Assembly (NCBI GenBank): GCA_949283785.1
Contig: CASDTR010000018.1
Location: 1 to 64,000, forward strand
Direction of reading: 5' to 3'
DNA from: an uncultured Oscillospiraceae bacterium
Lineage (GTDB): Bacteria; Bacillota; Clostridia; Oscillospirales; Acutalibacteraceae
Length of the DNA: 64,000 bases
Shown here one piece after another: positions 41,200 to 51,139 of this stretch. Positions within the stretch are counted from its first letter, which is position 1, and every line of letters starts with the position of its first letter. The translations under genes and the position numbers were made by a program. The notes under the pieces were generated by a model that searched no databases, was not told where the DNA came from, and saw only the letters and a list, made by a program, of their open reading frames with translations.

Positions 41200-42882
41200 T
41201 CAATGAGTTTCAGCAAATTCGAGCATTTCTGATGCGGTTTTCAGCTGAGCGGAAGTTATTTCTCCGCCGTATACCATGCGCGCCAGCTCTTTTTTTCTGT
41301 CGTCAAGATTGAGAGACTTAACCGTCGTATACGTTCCTTCGCTGTCAGAATTTTTTTCAATAAGATAATGACTTGACGCAAAGCTTGCAATCTGCGGAAG
41401 ATGGGTTACGCAAATTACCTGACGATATGCTGATACTTCCTTGAGCTTCATTGCAATTTTAATAGCTGCATTGCCGCTGACACCTGTATCAATCTCGTCA
41501 AATATAAGGGTATCAATGCTGTCATTGCGTGAAAGCACATTTTTTATTGCAAGCATAATACGCGAAAGCTCGCCTCCTGAGGCGATTTTTGAAATGGGCT
41601 TTAATTTGTCTCCGACGTTTGTTGAAATCAGAAATTCCACTATATCAAAACCGTTAGATGACAAATTACCCTTTTCAAAAGAAACGCTGAAATGTACGGA
41701 CGGCATATTGAGAAATATAAGCTCATTCTCTATGTTTTTAGAGAAATCATAGGCCGCCTTCTTTCTTCTTGCCGATATATCTTCAGCCATCGCAACACAT
41801 TTTTCCAACAAACTGTCATACTCTTCTGTTATTTTATTTATCAGTTCGTCTGATGATTCCAGCTTTTCAAGTTCAGATTGTATTTTAGCAAGATATTGAA
41901 GCATTTCTTCTTCCGTATCTCCATATTTAAGCGACAATCGATAAATACTGTCAAGCCTTTCCTCAATTTCTTCCAACTCCTCCGGATTATAATCAATTTG
42001 AGAAAGAAAATCGCCTAAATCATTTTTAAGTTCTCCCAGTGAATAGAGATTTTCTCTGAACTGAACGAGAAAATCCTGGATTTCTCCGAAATAAGGCTGG
42101 ATACCTTCAAGACGATTAAGAGCGTCAGCCATAAGAGAAAATGTTCCCTGTATACCTGCGGATTCATTTCCGTTGATGCAGTTATAAGCGTTATCAAGGG
42201 CCGACGCAATTTTTTCAGAATTTAAAATCGCGTTTTTTCTCTTTGTGAGCTGTTCCCTTTCACCGATTTTAATGTCGGCCTGTGAAAGCTCTTCGATTTG
42301 GAATCTCCAAAGCTCCTCCGACTCTGCCTGCGCTTCCGCCTGCTCCTTTAAAGAAATAAGTTCTCTTCTGACTTTTTTCAGGCGTGTAAATTCATCTTTA
42401 TATTTCTTAAGTAAATCAGCTATCCCCGCTATTGCGTCAATAAAGCCGCAATGAGTTGATGAATCAAAAAGAACCTGATTATCATGCTGACCGTGAATAT
42501 TGATAAGATTTACGGCAATTTTGCGAAGCATCGCAGCAGTAACAGGCATACCGTTGATTCTGCAAACGCTTTTTCCGTCGATGGATATTGTACGCTGAAT
42601 TAAACATTCTTCGGTAAATCCGGAAGGATCAAAGCCTGCCTGAGCGATCGCATCAAGAGCGCCTCCGCCGATTTTGTCAAATAACGCGATTACCTTTGCC
42701 TGCTTTGCTCCCCTTCGTATGAGATCGCGTGAGGAACGTTCACCGAGAATCATATTTATTGAGTCAATAATAATCGATTTACCTGCGCCTGTCTCACCTG
42801 TCAGCACATTAAAGCCACCCTCAAAATCGATTGTGGCTTTTTCAATAACGGCGATATTTTCAATACTTAAGCTCTTCAGCAT
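41200..42882 (-). CDS. recN: DNA repair protein RecN
   Basis: An SMC-like ATPase of 560 residues for double-strand break repair. N-terminal FNVLTGETGAGKSIIIDSIN (Walker A), two long coiled-coil arms around residues 150-370, and C-terminal KPISKIASGGELSRIMLAIK with Walker B TLIFDEIDTGVSG. Follows argR by 14 nt with AAGGAG before the ATG, the standard argR-recN order of Firmicutes. Confidence 0.97.
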   Translation of the reverse strand: MLKSLSIENIAVIEKATIDFEGGFNVLTGETGAGKSIIIDSINMILGERSSRDLIRRGAKQAKVIALFDKIGGGALDAIAQAGFDPSGFTEECLIQRTISIDGKSVCRINGMPVTAAMLRKIAVNLINIHGQHDNQVLFDSSTHCGFIDAIAGIADLLKKYKDEFTRLKKVRRELISLKEQAEAQAESEELWRFQIEELSQADIKIGEREQLTKRKNAILNSEKIASALDNAYNCINGNESAGIQGTFSLMADALNRLEGIQPYFGEIQDFLVQFRENLYSLGELKNDLGDFLSQIDYNPEELEEIEERLDSIYRLSLKYGDTEEEMLQYLAKIQSELEKLESSDELINKITEEYDSLLEKCVAMAEDISARRKKAAYDFSKNIENELIFLNMPSVHFSVSFEKGNLSSNGFDIVEFLISTNVGDKLKPISKIASGGELSRIMLAIKNVLSRNDSIDTLIFDEIDTGVSGNAAIKIAMKLKEVSAYRQVICVTHLPQIASFASSHYLIEKNSDSEGTYTTVKSLNLDDRKKELARMVYGGEITSAQLKTASEMLEFAETH

Positions 42883-42896
42883 AAAAAATTAACTCC

Positions 42897-43349
42897 TTAA
42901 CCGTCAATGAGCTTATTAATACTCTTTTTAAGAGCTGCAGCCTTCTCATTATCTGTGCAAAGGACAAAAATCGTATCGTCTCCTGCAAGAGTGCCGACAA
43001 CTCCTTCAAGATGCATTGCATCAATACCTGCGCAGGCTGCCTGAGCCATGCCCGAATAGCATTTGATTGAGCAGATGTTTCCTGCGTAATTTATTGAAAT
43101 TACAGATTCCTTAAATATAGCGTGGAACTTTGCGCTGTGGTCTGCCGTAACAGATTGGTTGAGAGAATAGCAGTACTGTCCGGATGAATTCATGGTTTTA
43201 ACAAGGCGCAGTTCCTTGATGTCTCTGGAAATAGTAGCCTGAGTTACGTCAAAGCCATTTTCCGAAAGTTTTTCCAAAAGCTCATCTTGGGTGGTAATAT
43301 TGTATTTTTCAATAATTTCCAAAATGAGCGCATGACGTTTTCTTTTCAA
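42897..43349 (-). CDS. argR: Arginine repressor ArgR
   Basis: A 150-residue hexameric transcription regulator of arginine metabolism. The N-terminal winged helix runs from KRKRHALILEIIEKYNI through TTQDELLEKL and VTQATISRDIKELRL; the C-terminal domain contains the arginine-binding GTLAGDDTIFVLC. TTG 43349 gives the family start MKRKRHA and has GGAGGG 6 nt upstream; an ATG seven codons earlier lies inside nadK and would place the RBS in the gene. No argR target sites were identified here. Confidence 0.95.
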   Translation of the reverse strand: MKRKRHALILEIIEKYNITTQDELLEKLSENGFDVTQATISRDIKELRLVKTMNSSGQYCYSLNQSVTADHSAKFHAIFKESVISINYAGNICSIKCYSGMAQAACAGIDAMHLEGVVGTLAGDDTIFVLCTDNEKAAALKKSINKLIDG

Positions 43350-43350
43350 C

Positions 43351-44214
43351 TTATACCCTCCGTTCGGCAAGTTTTTTGTTCAGTATATCTATAAAAGTAT
43401 CTGATTTAATTCTTATGAGCTGGGCATAGTCTGCCGCTCTTTCAATTGATACTTTATAATCGCTTTCAAGTTTGATAGCTTCTTCACCGTCACAGGAGAA
43501 GAAAAAGTCATCGCAGCAAGACTCATCAGGCTGTACCAGAAGCTTTGAATCGGGTCGAAATATCAGCGATCTGGCAAAAAGCGAGTGAGTACAAATAGGC
43601 GTGAGAAGGATGCTTTCTATGACGGGATCAACAACGGGACCGCCTGCTGATAAGCAGTAAGCAGTTGAACCGGTGGGCGTGGAAATTATCAGACCGTCGG
43701 CAAGATAGTTGTTCACAAGATAGCTGTCACAGTATACTTTTGTCTTAATCATTTTAAGCTGTGAGCCCCTTGAAAAAACAGCGTCGTTTATCGCATAAAA
43801 TGTGCCTCTGAATTTTTCATCAGCTTCTATCGTAACTTTCAGCATCATGCGCTTGTCGATTTTAAATTCGCCGTCTATAAGCTTTTCCAAAAGTCCTAAT
43901 TCATGTTTCTCCAGACCTGCCATATAGCCCAATGTTCCTGCATTTATTCCCAAAACAGGTTTACCGAATTTGGCGGCTTCCTTTGCATGGCGCAAAATGG
44001 TACCGTCCCCGCCTACGGCTATTATTGCGGAGCACTCGCTCATGATTTCTGAATTTGATAAAAACACGGTATTTTTTAATCCGCTGAACTCTTTTTTGTT
44101 CTCGGTGGGAAGAAAGACCTCTGCGCCGAGCTGGAAAAGTCTATCACATACGGCAAAAGCAACCTGCTCGGCGTTCTTTTTTGTTAAATTCGGTATAACG
44201 GCAAACTTATTCAT
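43351..44214 (-). CDS. nadK: NAD kinase
   Basis: Makes NADP+ from NAD+ and ATP. Motifs are [20 protein letters not shown], the ATP/NAD loop [24 protein letters not shown], and the glycine-rich [21 protein letters not shown]. 287 residues long. ATG 44214 overlaps the tlyA end by 8 nt (ATGAATAA) and gives the start [10 protein letters not shown]; the longer upstream frame runs inside tlyA. Confidence 0.95.
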   Translation of the reverse strand: MNKFAVIPNLTKKNAEQVAFAVCDRLFQLGAEVFLPTENKKEFSGLKNTVFLSNSEIMSECSAIIAVGGDGTILRHAKEAAKFGKPVLGINAGTLGYMAGLEKHELGLLEKLIDGEFKIDKRMMLKVTIEADEKFRGTFYAINDAVFSRGSQLKMIKTKVYCDSYLVNNYLADGLIISTPTGSTAYCLSAGGPVVDPVIESILLTPICTHSLFARSLIFRPDSKLLVQPDESCCDDFFFSCDGEEAIKLESDYKVSIERAADYAQLIRIKSDTFIDILNKKLAERRV

Positions 44215-45046
44215 TTGTGTCACTACCCATATTGTTTTTATCAAGAGTACGGTGAGATTCGTCAACGGTTTCCTGTATTTTCTCAGAAGCCACCGCACAA
44301 ACTGCTTTATCCGTTTTCTTTATGTACAACAGGTATTCAATATTGCCTTCAGGACCTTTTACAGGAGAAAAATTCAGATTCAAAACTGAAAACCCATTAT
44401 CATAAGCGTATCCGATAACACTTTCAATTACTTCGGCGTGAGTAGATTTATCACGGACAACTCCTTTTTTCCCCACCTTTTCCTTGCCTGCTTCAAACTG
44501 GGGCTTTACAAGACAAACGCATTCTCCGTCCGCTTTGAGCAAAGGCATAAGCGCAGGAAAAATAAGCTTTAAGGAAATAAAAGATACGTCGATGCTGGCA
44601 AAATCTACTTTTTCAGGTATTTGCTCAGAGGTGACATATCTGAAATTCGTCCTTTCAAGATTCACTACACGGGCATCAGAACGCAGCTTCCAGGCGAGCT
44701 GACCGTATCCTACGTCAATTGAATACACTTTTGCCGCTCCGTTTTGCAGCATACAATCGGTAAAACCTCCTGTGGAAGCTCCGATATCCATGCATATTTT
44801 ATTTTCCAAGCTAATCGGAAAAACCTGCATTGCTTTTTCGAGCTTTAAACCACCCCTGCTGACATAGGGCAAAGTATTTCCTTTAAGTTCGATTTTGTCG
44901 CTGACATTTACTGTGACACCGGGCTTAATGGCTTTCATACCGTTAACATATATCTGACCCGCCATTATCAGCGCCTTTGCCTTTTCACGGCTTTCCGATA
45001 TTCCCAATTCAAAAACGGCTGAATCAAGCCTGATCTTGCTGCTCAA
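44207..45046 (-). CDS. tlyA: TlyA-family rRNA 2'-O-methyltransferase
   Basis: 279 residues: an N-terminal S4 RNA-binding domain ([28 protein letters not shown]) and an FtsJ-like methyltransferase domain with [16 protein letters not shown] and [16 protein letters not shown], then [20 protein letters not shown]. TlyA proteins methylate ribosomal RNA and are also annotated as hemolysins. TTG 45046 is inside the 3' end of dxs (23-nt overlap). Order dxs-tlyA-nadK/argR-recN is conserved. Confidence 0.94.
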   Translation of the reverse strand: MSSKIRLDSAVFELGISESREKAKALIMAGQIYVNGMKAIKPGVTVNVSDKIELKGNTLPYVSRGGLKLEKAMQVFPISLENKICMDIGASTGGFTDCMLQNGAAKVYSIDVGYGQLAWKLRSDARVVNLERTNFRYVTSEQIPEKVDFASIDVSFISLKLIFPALMPLLKADGECVCLVKPQFEAGKEKVGKKGVVRDKSTHAEVIESVIGYAYDNGFSVLNLNFSPVKGPEGNIEYLLYIKKTDKAVCAVASEKIQETVDESHRTLDKNNMGSDTNE

Positions 45047-46913
45047 GTTTTTTTACACTCCCAAGTATTGTATCAGCCATTCCCCTGCTGTTAAGGTGAT
45101 ATTTTTTCAGCAGAGAATTAACCGATGCATGTTTAACAAACTGATCGTCTATTGCTGTAATATTATAACTGCCTTTATAGTTATTTTCAAGAAGATGAAG
45201 AGCAAAGCATTCAGCCGCTCCCCCGTTTTTGATGCCTTCTTCAAAGAAAAATATATATTCGCAGTTTAAAACGCTGCGGTAAGCTTCTTCGCTTATCGGG
45301 TGGATTTTATTGAGTTTCAGAATCTTAACAGGAATATTATGCTCATCGTGCAAAATATCGGCGGCCTCACATGCGTTTGCAAAAATTCTTCCGTAGGTAA
45401 CGATAGCTATTCTTGCTCCGTCGTCACCGAATATATCAAAATCTATGCTTTTAGGCGTATATTTCTCTTCAAGCGCAGGCTCTGAGCCTCTTGGATATCT
45501 TACCACACATACTCCGGGTACATTATAAAAAGCCTCATACAAAACGTTTCTGAGTCCGTAATATGTTGACGGGGAAAAAATCGTTATCCCCGGCACACTG
45601 CTGAGCATCGCTACATCAAAAAGTCCCTGATGGCTTTCGCCGTCTTCTCCGACAAATCCTGCACGGTCGGCAGCGATAACTATTTTAAGCCTCTGCATAG
45701 CTACGTCGTGTATCATTTGATCATAGCATCTTTGAAGAAAAGTAGAATAGACCACAAAAACAGGAATCATTCCGTTTTTAGCAAGACCAGAAGCAAAAGT
45801 TACGGCGTGCTCTTCCGCGATTCCCACATCAAAAAATCTTTCCTTATATTTTTTGCTGAAATCGTCAAGACCTGTACCCAGGGCCATGGCGGCTGTAATG
45901 GCGCAGATTCGTCCGTCGTCCTCGGCAAGTTTGCAGAGATATTCACCGAATTCAGCTGAAAAATTTGTGCCGGATGAAAGGGGCTCACCGGTATTAATGT
46001 CAAATTTAGAAACTCCGTGGAAATGGCTGGGATCTTTCTCCGCAAAATTGTATCCCTTTCCTTTAATCGTATTGATATGCAGGAGCACGGGTCGTTTGGC
46101 AAGCTTGGCGCCTTCAAGAGCTTCGGAAAGAACTTTTATATTGTGGCCGTCAATGGGCCCCATGTATCGAAAGCCCATGTCTTCGAAAACCGTGCTTCCG
46201 TAAATGAAGTCTTTGGCTCTTGATTTAAGGTTAAACAGAATATTGGAAAGACGCACTCCGAAGAAAGGGATCGCCTTTAAAACTTTTTCAACGCCGAATT
46301 TCAGGCGATAATATCCGGGTTTTGAGCGGATTACAGCAAGATGCCTCGCCATTGAACCAACATTTTGAGAGATGGACATCTCGTTATCATTCAGAATTAC
46401 TATCAGCCTGTCCTTGGAGCGACCTGCATTGTTAAGCGCTTCATAAGCAAGGCCGCCGGTAAGAGCTCCGTCACCGATTACGGCTATAACATGATGCTTG
46501 TCATTTAATAAAGTCTTCGCACTTGACAAACCGAAAGCAGATGAAATGGACGTACTGCTGTGACCGCTGTAAAAAATATCGTGTTTGCTTTCATAAGGAC
46601 GCGAAAATCCTGAAAGGCCGTCCTCAGTTCGCAGAGTGTGGAAGTCCTTATATCGTCCCGTCAGAAGCTTGTGCGTATAAACTTGATGACCGACATCCCA
46701 AACTATCTGATCGTTAGGAGAATCAAATACTCTGTGCAAGGCTAATGTCAATTCCACAACGCCCAAATTGGAGGCCAAATGACCTCCCGTATGTGAAACC
46801 GTATCAATAAGCTCCTCCCTTATTTCCCCCGCCAGAACCTCGAGCTGCTCTTCACTGAGTTTTTTTATATCACCGGGCTCGTTGATTTTATCCAAAAAGG
46901 CATATTCTTTCAT
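45024..46913 (-). CDS. dxs: 1-deoxy-D-xylulose-5-phosphate synthase
   Basis: First enzyme of the MEP isoprenoid pathway: pyruvate plus glyceraldehyde-3-phosphate to DXP, with thiamine diphosphate. 629 residues. The TPP-binding segment VIGDGALTGGLAYEALNNAG, QIVWDVGHQVYTHKLLTGR, YSGHSSTSISSAFGL and the pyrimidine-domain FVGEDGESHQGLFDVA are all present. Follows ispA in an isoprenoid sub-cluster. Confidence 0.97.
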   Translation of the reverse strand: MKEYAFLDKINEPGDIKKLSEEQLEVLAGEIREELIDTVSHTGGHLASNLGVVELTLALHRVFDSPNDQIVWDVGHQVYTHKLLTGRYKDFHTLRTEDGLSGFSRPYESKHDIFYSGHSSTSISSAFGLSSAKTLLNDKHHVIAVIGDGALTGGLAYEALNNAGRSKDRLIVILNDNEMSISQNVGSMARHLAVIRSKPGYYRLKFGVEKVLKAIPFFGVRLSNILFNLKSRAKDFIYGSTVFEDMGFRYMGPIDGHNIKVLSEALEGAKLAKRPVLLHINTIKGKGYNFAEKDPSHFHGVSKFDINTGEPLSSGTNFSAEFGEYLCKLAEDDGRICAITAAMALGTGLDDFSKKYKERFFDVGIAEEHAVTFASGLAKNGMIPVFVVYSTFLQRCYDQMIHDVAMQRLKIVIAADRAGFVGEDGESHQGLFDVAMLSSVPGITIFSPSTYYGLRNVLYEAFYNVPGVCVVRYPRGSEPALEEKYTPKSIDFDIFGDDGARIAIVTYGRIFANACEAADILHDEHNIPVKILKLNKIHPISEEAYRSVLNCEYIFFFEEGIKNGGAAECFALHLLENNYKGSYNITAIDDQFVKHASVNSLLKKYHLNSRGMADTILGSVKKLEQQDQA

Positions 46914-46930
46914 AGCTTATTTCTCTTTCA

Positions 46931-47827
46931 TCAATAATCTCTTTTTGCAAGGAAAAGAGTCAGTTCCCTGAGAAACTCAGAGCCTTCAAAACGGTTTAAT
47001 ATTTCAATAGCCTCATTTGTAAGATCGTCAACAAGGCGCTGTGATTGTTCAAGTCCCAAAAGGGAAACATATGTTGATTTATCGTTTTCACTGTCGCTGC
47101 CTACGGGTTTCCCGAGAAGCTTGGCGTCTCCCTTTACGTCAAGTATATCATCAACTATCTGGAATGCAAGACCGATTTTCTCTGCATACTCCCCGGCAAG
47201 GGCAATATCGGCTTCGTCTGCTCCGCCGACTATGCATCCCATTTGACACGCCGCAGCAATCAGTGCGCTGGTTTTCTTTGAATCCATAAGCTTTAAAATT
47301 TCAACGTCAGCTTTTTTGCCTTCGCTTTGCAGGTCGATAACCTGTCCGCCGATCATGCCGTAAACTCCGGCTTTTTCGGCAAGGACTCCAGCCGCTCTTA
47401 TAGCCTGTAAGGGAGAAATATCGCTAAAATCTGTTTTACTGGCGATTGTATCAAAGGCCAGTGTAAGCAGGGCATCCCCTGCGAGCAGTGCATTGGCTTC
47501 TCCGTACTTTTTATGGCATGATGGCTTTCCTCGTCTCATATCGTCGTCATCCATACAGGGAAGATCATCGTGAGCGAGAGAATAGGAATGTATCATTTCA
47601 ATGGCTGCGGCAAAAGGCATTGCCTTTTTATAATCACCGCAGAATAAACGGCAGAATTCCAGGACTAAAACAGGTCTGATTCGCTTTCCTCCGTCGGTTA
47701 TACAGTATGTCACGCTTTCTGAAAGCACTTCCTGATGAGGCTCAGCTTTCGGAAGAAATTGCGGCAAATTATCTTCAAAAAAATCAACATATTCTTTCAA
47801 ATGCATTTTAAAGTCATTCATCATCAT
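46931..47827 (-). CDS. ispA: Polyprenyl synthetase (farnesyl diphosphate synthase type)
   Basis: 298-residue prenyltransferase with the two Asp-rich motifs: SLAHDDLPCMDDDDMRRG and QIVDDILDVKGDAKLLGKPV. Chain-length determinants suggest the FPP/GPP group, as in B. subtilis IspA. Three consecutive ATG codons occur at the start (47827, 47824, 47821); GGAG spacing favours the third. It overlaps xseB by 14 nt. Confidence 0.95.
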   Translation of the reverse strand: MMMNDFKMHLKEYVDFFEDNLPQFLPKAEPHQEVLSESVTYCITDGGKRIRPVLVLEFCRLFCGDYKKAMPFAAAIEMIHSYSLAHDDLPCMDDDDMRRGKPSCHKKYGEANALLAGDALLTLAFDTIASKTDFSDISPLQAIRAAGVLAEKAGVYGMIGGQVIDLQSEGKKADVEILKLMDSKKTSALIAAACQMGCIVGGADEADIALAGEYAEKIGLAFQIVDDILDVKGDAKLLGKPVGSDSENDKSTYVSLLGLEQSQRLVDDLTNEAIEILNRFEGSEFLRELTLFLAKRDY

Positions 47828-48029
47828 CTGCTCCCGCCGTTTTGTTTTCGCTTAATATTGTAAGTTTCCCTTCCGCCTCATCAAGATATTTTTTGCAGAA
47901 AGCTGATAATTCGGTAGCTTCCTCGTAAAGCTTCAGGGATTTATCGAGGGAAAGCTCTCCGCTCTCCAAAGCCGTAACTATCTCCTCGAGCCTTATTATC
48001 GCTGTTTCATAGGTTATATTTTTTCTCAC
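47814..48029 (-). CDS. xseB: Exodeoxyribonuclease VII small subunit
   Basis: A 71-residue helical protein with the XseB pattern TYETAIIRLEEIVTALESGE then LSLDKSLKLYEEA. GTG 48029 is chosen because GGAGAG lies 8 nt upstream (inside the xseA end) and the family begins at this point; a longer frame would add unrelated residues. Forms exonuclease VII with XseA. Confidence 0.92.
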   Translation of the reverse strand: MRKNITYETAIIRLEEIVTALESGELSLDKSLKLYEEATELSAFCKKYLDEAEGKLTILSENKTAGADDDE

Positions 48030-48034
48030 TGGAA

Positions 48035-49249
48035 TCACTCTCCGATCGATTTGACAACACATTCAGCGCTGCCCTTTGAGAATTTGATATTTAAAACATC
48101 ATCTTTATTTAAATTTTCCGAAGAAGAGACAACCCTGCCGTCAGAATCAGTAACAACACTGTATCCTCTTGCCAGTATTTTAAACGGGCTGAGAGTGTCC
48201 AGAGCCGCCGCAGTTTTGGCAAATCTGATTTTTTCTTCGCTAAATATAAGCCTTGCGGAATTTCGGATTTTCAGAGTAACAGAGTCAAAATACATCTGCT
48301 TCTGTCTTATAAGCATAAGAGGATTCTTTATACAGGGACTTGATACGATATATTCAAGCTCAGTTTTTCTTTTTGATAAAATTTCGAACAATGCGCGGCG
48401 GCAGTTAGACGAAAGATATTCTACTCTGTTAATCAGTTCCGCTTTATCAGGTACGGCAAGCTCAGCAGCTGCTGACGGAGTAGGAGCACGAAGATCCGCA
48501 ACGAAGTCGCTGATTGTAAAATCAGTTTCATGTCCTACGGCAGAAATAACAGGGATATGACTTCTGTATATGGCATAGGCTACAGCCTCTTCGTTAAAAG
48601 CCCACAAATCCTCCGCAGACCCGCCTCCCCTGCCAACTATAAGGACGTCTGTAATGTCAGTCTCATTAAAGAAATCTATTGCACGGGCAATTTGTTCCGA
48701 TGCTCCGTCACCCTGAACCAACACCGGATACAAAATTATTTCCGCACTCGGACAGCGCCGAAAAATAACATTTTTTATATCCTGAATTGCTGCACCCGTA
48801 GGTGACGTGATAACTCCGATTTTCTGCGGAAATTCAGGAAGCGGCTTTTTTATTTCCGAATCAAAAAGTCCCTGCTTCTGAAGCTTTGCTTTTAGCTGCT
48901 CGAAAGCTAACGTAAGCGCCCCCGCACCGTCGGGCTGCATGTCGTCAATATACACCTGATACTGTCCGTCACGTTCAAAGACGGAAACTCTGCCACGCAC
49001 AATAACTTTCATACCGTTTTCGGGAACAAATTTGAGCCTGACGGCGCTTGAGCGGAACATAACCGCCTTTACGGAAGCATTTGCATCCTTTAAGGTCATA
49101 TATAAATGGCCAGTTCGGTAATGATTTGTAAAATTAGAGACTTCTCCGCTTAGAAAAACATATGAAAGGTTTTCATCCGCATCAAAGAGCGACTTTATAT
49201 AAAAGTTAAGCTGACTTACAGTAATAACCGCAGCTTTACTTTGAATCAT
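48035..49249 (-). CDS. xseA: Exodeoxyribonuclease VII large subunit
   Basis: 404 residues. N-terminal OB fold with LSYVFLSGEVSNFTNHYRTG and LKDANASVKAVMFRSSA; catalytic domain with IGVITSPTGAAIQDI, IVGRGGGSAEDLWAFNEE and ISAVGHETDFTISDFVADLR. ATG 49249 (or 49252) has AGGTGG upstream; longer frames are rejected. Degrades single-stranded DNA with XseB. Confidence 0.96.
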   Translation of the reverse strand: MIQSKAAVITVSQLNFYIKSLFDADENLSYVFLSGEVSNFTNHYRTGHLYMTLKDANASVKAVMFRSSAVRLKFVPENGMKVIVRGRVSVFERDGQYQVYIDDMQPDGAGALTLAFEQLKAKLQKQGLFDSEIKKPLPEFPQKIGVITSPTGAAIQDIKNVIFRRCPSAEIILYPVLVQGDGASEQIARAIDFFNETDITDVLIVGRGGGSAEDLWAFNEEAVAYAIYRSHIPVISAVGHETDFTISDFVADLRAPTPSAAAELAVPDKAELINRVEYLSSNCRRALFEILSKRKTELEYIVSSPCIKNPLMLIRQKQMYFDSVTLKIRNSARLIFSEEKIRFAKTAAALDTLSPFKILARGYSVVTDSDGRVVSSSENLNKDDVLNIKFSKGSAECVVKSIGE

Positions 49250-50186
49250 CATATACCACCTCGCCCAGTACGGCAATTCCGACGGCGTTATCCGAAGAAA
49301 GCTCGGGAAGAGAAAAAACGGCATTCTTCGGAAACTCCTCTTTTATCATTCTTCTTATCAGGGTATTTGATAAAACTCCTCCTGCAAAAACGATCGTGAT
49401 ATCGGGATATTGCTCCAAAACGTAACGGCACATTGCGCATAATGAGGTGCCGATATAAGAAAGACAGTATTTTGCCGTATTTTCCTCATTTTCTCCGCTT
49501 TGTATCATTTTAATACATTTGTTTTCTATTCCTGACAGAGAGCAGTTTCCGTCTTTAATATATGGCTTTATCTTATACTCTTTGCTGCTTTTCAGCGACA
49601 GCTCATCAAGCTTCTTTCCTGCCGGGAACTTAAGTCCCATAGCTGCACCGACTCTGTCTACGGCCTGGCCGGCTTTAAGATCCGAAGAAGCGCAAATAAT
49701 TTCCGTGCTGAAGGAACCGCTGCCGCTGTGTTTAACCAGAACCGCTTCGGTAGTACCGCCTGAAACATGGAAAGCAGCAAACCGTTCTGATTTTATAAGA
49801 TCCATCATTTTCGCTGAGTAGAGGGCTGCGGCAATGTGGCCGTCCTGATGAGAAAATTTATATATCGGGATACCCATTGCAGATGCGACGCTCTGACCCG
49901 CCGAAACGCCCGCAAGAAAACACGGCATGTAAGAGCCGTCAACGCTTCTGGGACGTTCGGAAACACATACGGCATTGACAGCTCCGCAATAATCCGAAAA
50001 CAAATCTCTGAAGAGCTCGGGAAGCTGAACGGTGTGGTGAAAAAGTGCCTCGCTCTGTCTCAGACCTAAAGCGCCCTCTTTAACGGGAAGGAGCTTTCTC
50101 CTGTGTATTACAGTTTTTCGCTCAGAATCGTAGAGAGCCACAGAGGTTGTATAGTTACTGGTATCTATTCCTAAAAAAACGGGCAT
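49236..50186 (-). CDS. TsaD-related M22-family paralogue
   Basis: A 316-residue member of the ASKHA/M22 fold related to TsaD (Kae1) but divergent. It keeps FLGIDTSNYTTSVAL, the metal site HQDGH (HxEGH in TsaD), FHVSGGTTEAVLV, QAVDRVGAAMGLKFPAGKKL and FAGGVLSNTLIRR with SDNAVGIAVLG. The essential TsaD, which makes t6A in tRNA, is expected elsewhere; this looks like the extra clostridial copy found between nusB and xseA, where folD stands in B. subtilis. Its biochemical role is not established. ATG 50186 follows GGTGA and overlaps nusB; GTG 50195 is an alternative. Confidence 0.8.
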   Translation of the reverse strand: MPVFLGIDTSNYTTSVALYDSERKTVIHRRKLLPVKEGALGLRQSEALFHHTVQLPELFRDLFSDYCGAVNAVCVSERPRSVDGSYMPCFLAGVSAGQSVASAMGIPIYKFSHQDGHIAAALYSAKMMDLIKSERFAAFHVSGGTTEAVLVKHSGSGSFSTEIICASSDLKAGQAVDRVGAAMGLKFPAGKKLDELSLKSSKEYKIKPYIKDGNCSLSGIENKCIKMIQSGENEENTAKYCLSYIGTSLCAMCRYVLEQYPDITIVFAGGVLSNTLIRRMIKEEFPKNAVFSLPELSSDNAVGIAVLGEVVYDDSK

Positions 50187-50187
50187 A

Positions 50188-50589
50188 TCATTCACCGATT
50201 GTTTTAAGCACGGAGCTTAAAACGCCGTTGATAAATCCGGCATCATCCGCCGGAGCATAGGTTTTGGCTATCTCCACCGCTTCATTTACCGAAACTTTGT
50301 TTGGAATATCGGGAAAATAAAGAATTTCACTTATGGCAATACGCAGGATTGAAGCGGCGACTTTTGAAATTCTGTCCTTTCTCCAGCCCACAAGATTTTC
50401 AGCAATGAGGCTGTCAACTGTATCGAGATTTTCGTAAACAGTCTTTGAAAGCTTTTCGGAAAAATCTTCCCTTTCAAGCACTCCTGCCTCGATTGCGTTA
50501 TCGATGATTTCCCCGACGGAAAGATCATCCTGAAAGGATTTCTCAAAAACAATAATAAAAGCCTGCTCTCTCGCTTGACGTCTTGTCAT
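50188..50589 (-). CDS. nusB: Transcription antitermination factor NusB
   Basis: 133-residue all-helical protein: TRRQAREQAFIIVFEKSFQ, then RISKVAASILRIAISEILYF and VSVNEAVEIAKTYAPADDAGFINGVLSSVL. Acts with NusE at boxA in rRNA transcription. GAGGAGG precedes ATG 50589. A hairpin separates it from the yqhY gene upstream. Confidence 0.95.
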   Translation of the reverse strand: MTRRQAREQAFIIVFEKSFQDDLSVGEIIDNAIEAGVLEREDFSEKLSKTVYENLDTVDSLIAENLVGWRKDRISKVAASILRIAISEILYFPDIPNKVSVNEAVEIAKTYAPADDAGFINGVLSSVLKTIGE

Positions 50590-50620
50590 TTTTTGGCCTC
50601 CTCAAAAATGGAATGATATA

Positions 50621-50660
50621 AGAAAACAAGCCCTCCACAAGCAGTATTGATGCGGAAGGC
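50621..50660 (-). terminator. Attenuator-like hairpin between yqhY and nusB
   Basis: On the minus strand GCCTTCC pairs with GGAGGGC (50660-50654 with 50636-50630), followed by TTGTTTTCTT. Imperfect (bulge TTGT), so it may reduce rather than stop transcription into nusB. Confidence 0.5.
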
Positions 50661-50671
50661 ATAAATTTTTG

Positions 50672-51037
50672 TTATTTATCGGTGTGTTCAGGTTCGGAAA
50701 AATCAATGCCTAAAATATCAATATCAACTCTGGAAACTATCTTTCCCGTCATTGTCTGGACAGCCGACTTGATTCTCTGCTGTATCTGCTCTGACAGAAC
50801 CGGAATTTTATAACCGAAAAAAATATTGATATAAACATGAATATATACTTCGTTATCTTTTATTTTAATTTTTACGCTTTTTAAAGACTGATCTCCCACT
50901 TTAAATATGGTTTCCAGATCCGGAGGACGCTGTACAAATTTGCTTACTCCCGGTAAATCCTTTATTGAATTTATTACAATAGCGGCAAGTACATCTTCTG
51001 ATATCATAAGTCCGCCTACATTTTTAGGGTCCGTCAT
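50672..51037 (-). CDS. yqhY: Asp23/Gls24 family protein (YqhY)
   Basis: A 121-residue member of the Asp23 family: GLMISEDVLAAIVINSIKDL near the start and VKIKIKDNEVYIHVYINIFF then LSEQIQQRIKSAVQTMTG. In Bacillus YqhY is encoded next to acetyl-CoA carboxylase genes and affects fatty acid synthesis; accB and accC are absent here. AAGGAGG precedes ATG 51037. Confidence 0.9.
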   Translation of the reverse strand: MTDPKNVGGLMISEDVLAAIVINSIKDLPGVSKFVQRPPDLETIFKVGDQSLKSVKIKIKDNEVYIHVYINIFFGYKIPVLSEQIQQRIKSAVQTMTGKIVSRVDIDILGIDFSEPEHTDK

Positions 51038-51109
51038 CGGAATACCTCCTTAAATGCCTGTGCGGCATTTGAGCATAAAAATAAGTGGCATAACATCCTG
51101 TTTTCGGAT

Positions 51110-51139
51110 ATTATACCACAAATTGACCTTATGACACAA
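51110..51139 (-). promoter_or_regulatory. Promoter of yqhY-nusB operon
   Basis: Minus strand TTGTGT (51139-51134), 18-nt spacer, TATAAT (51115-51110). It touches the spoIIIAH stop codon, so the housekeeping genes can be expressed apart from the sporulation operon. Confidence 0.6.
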
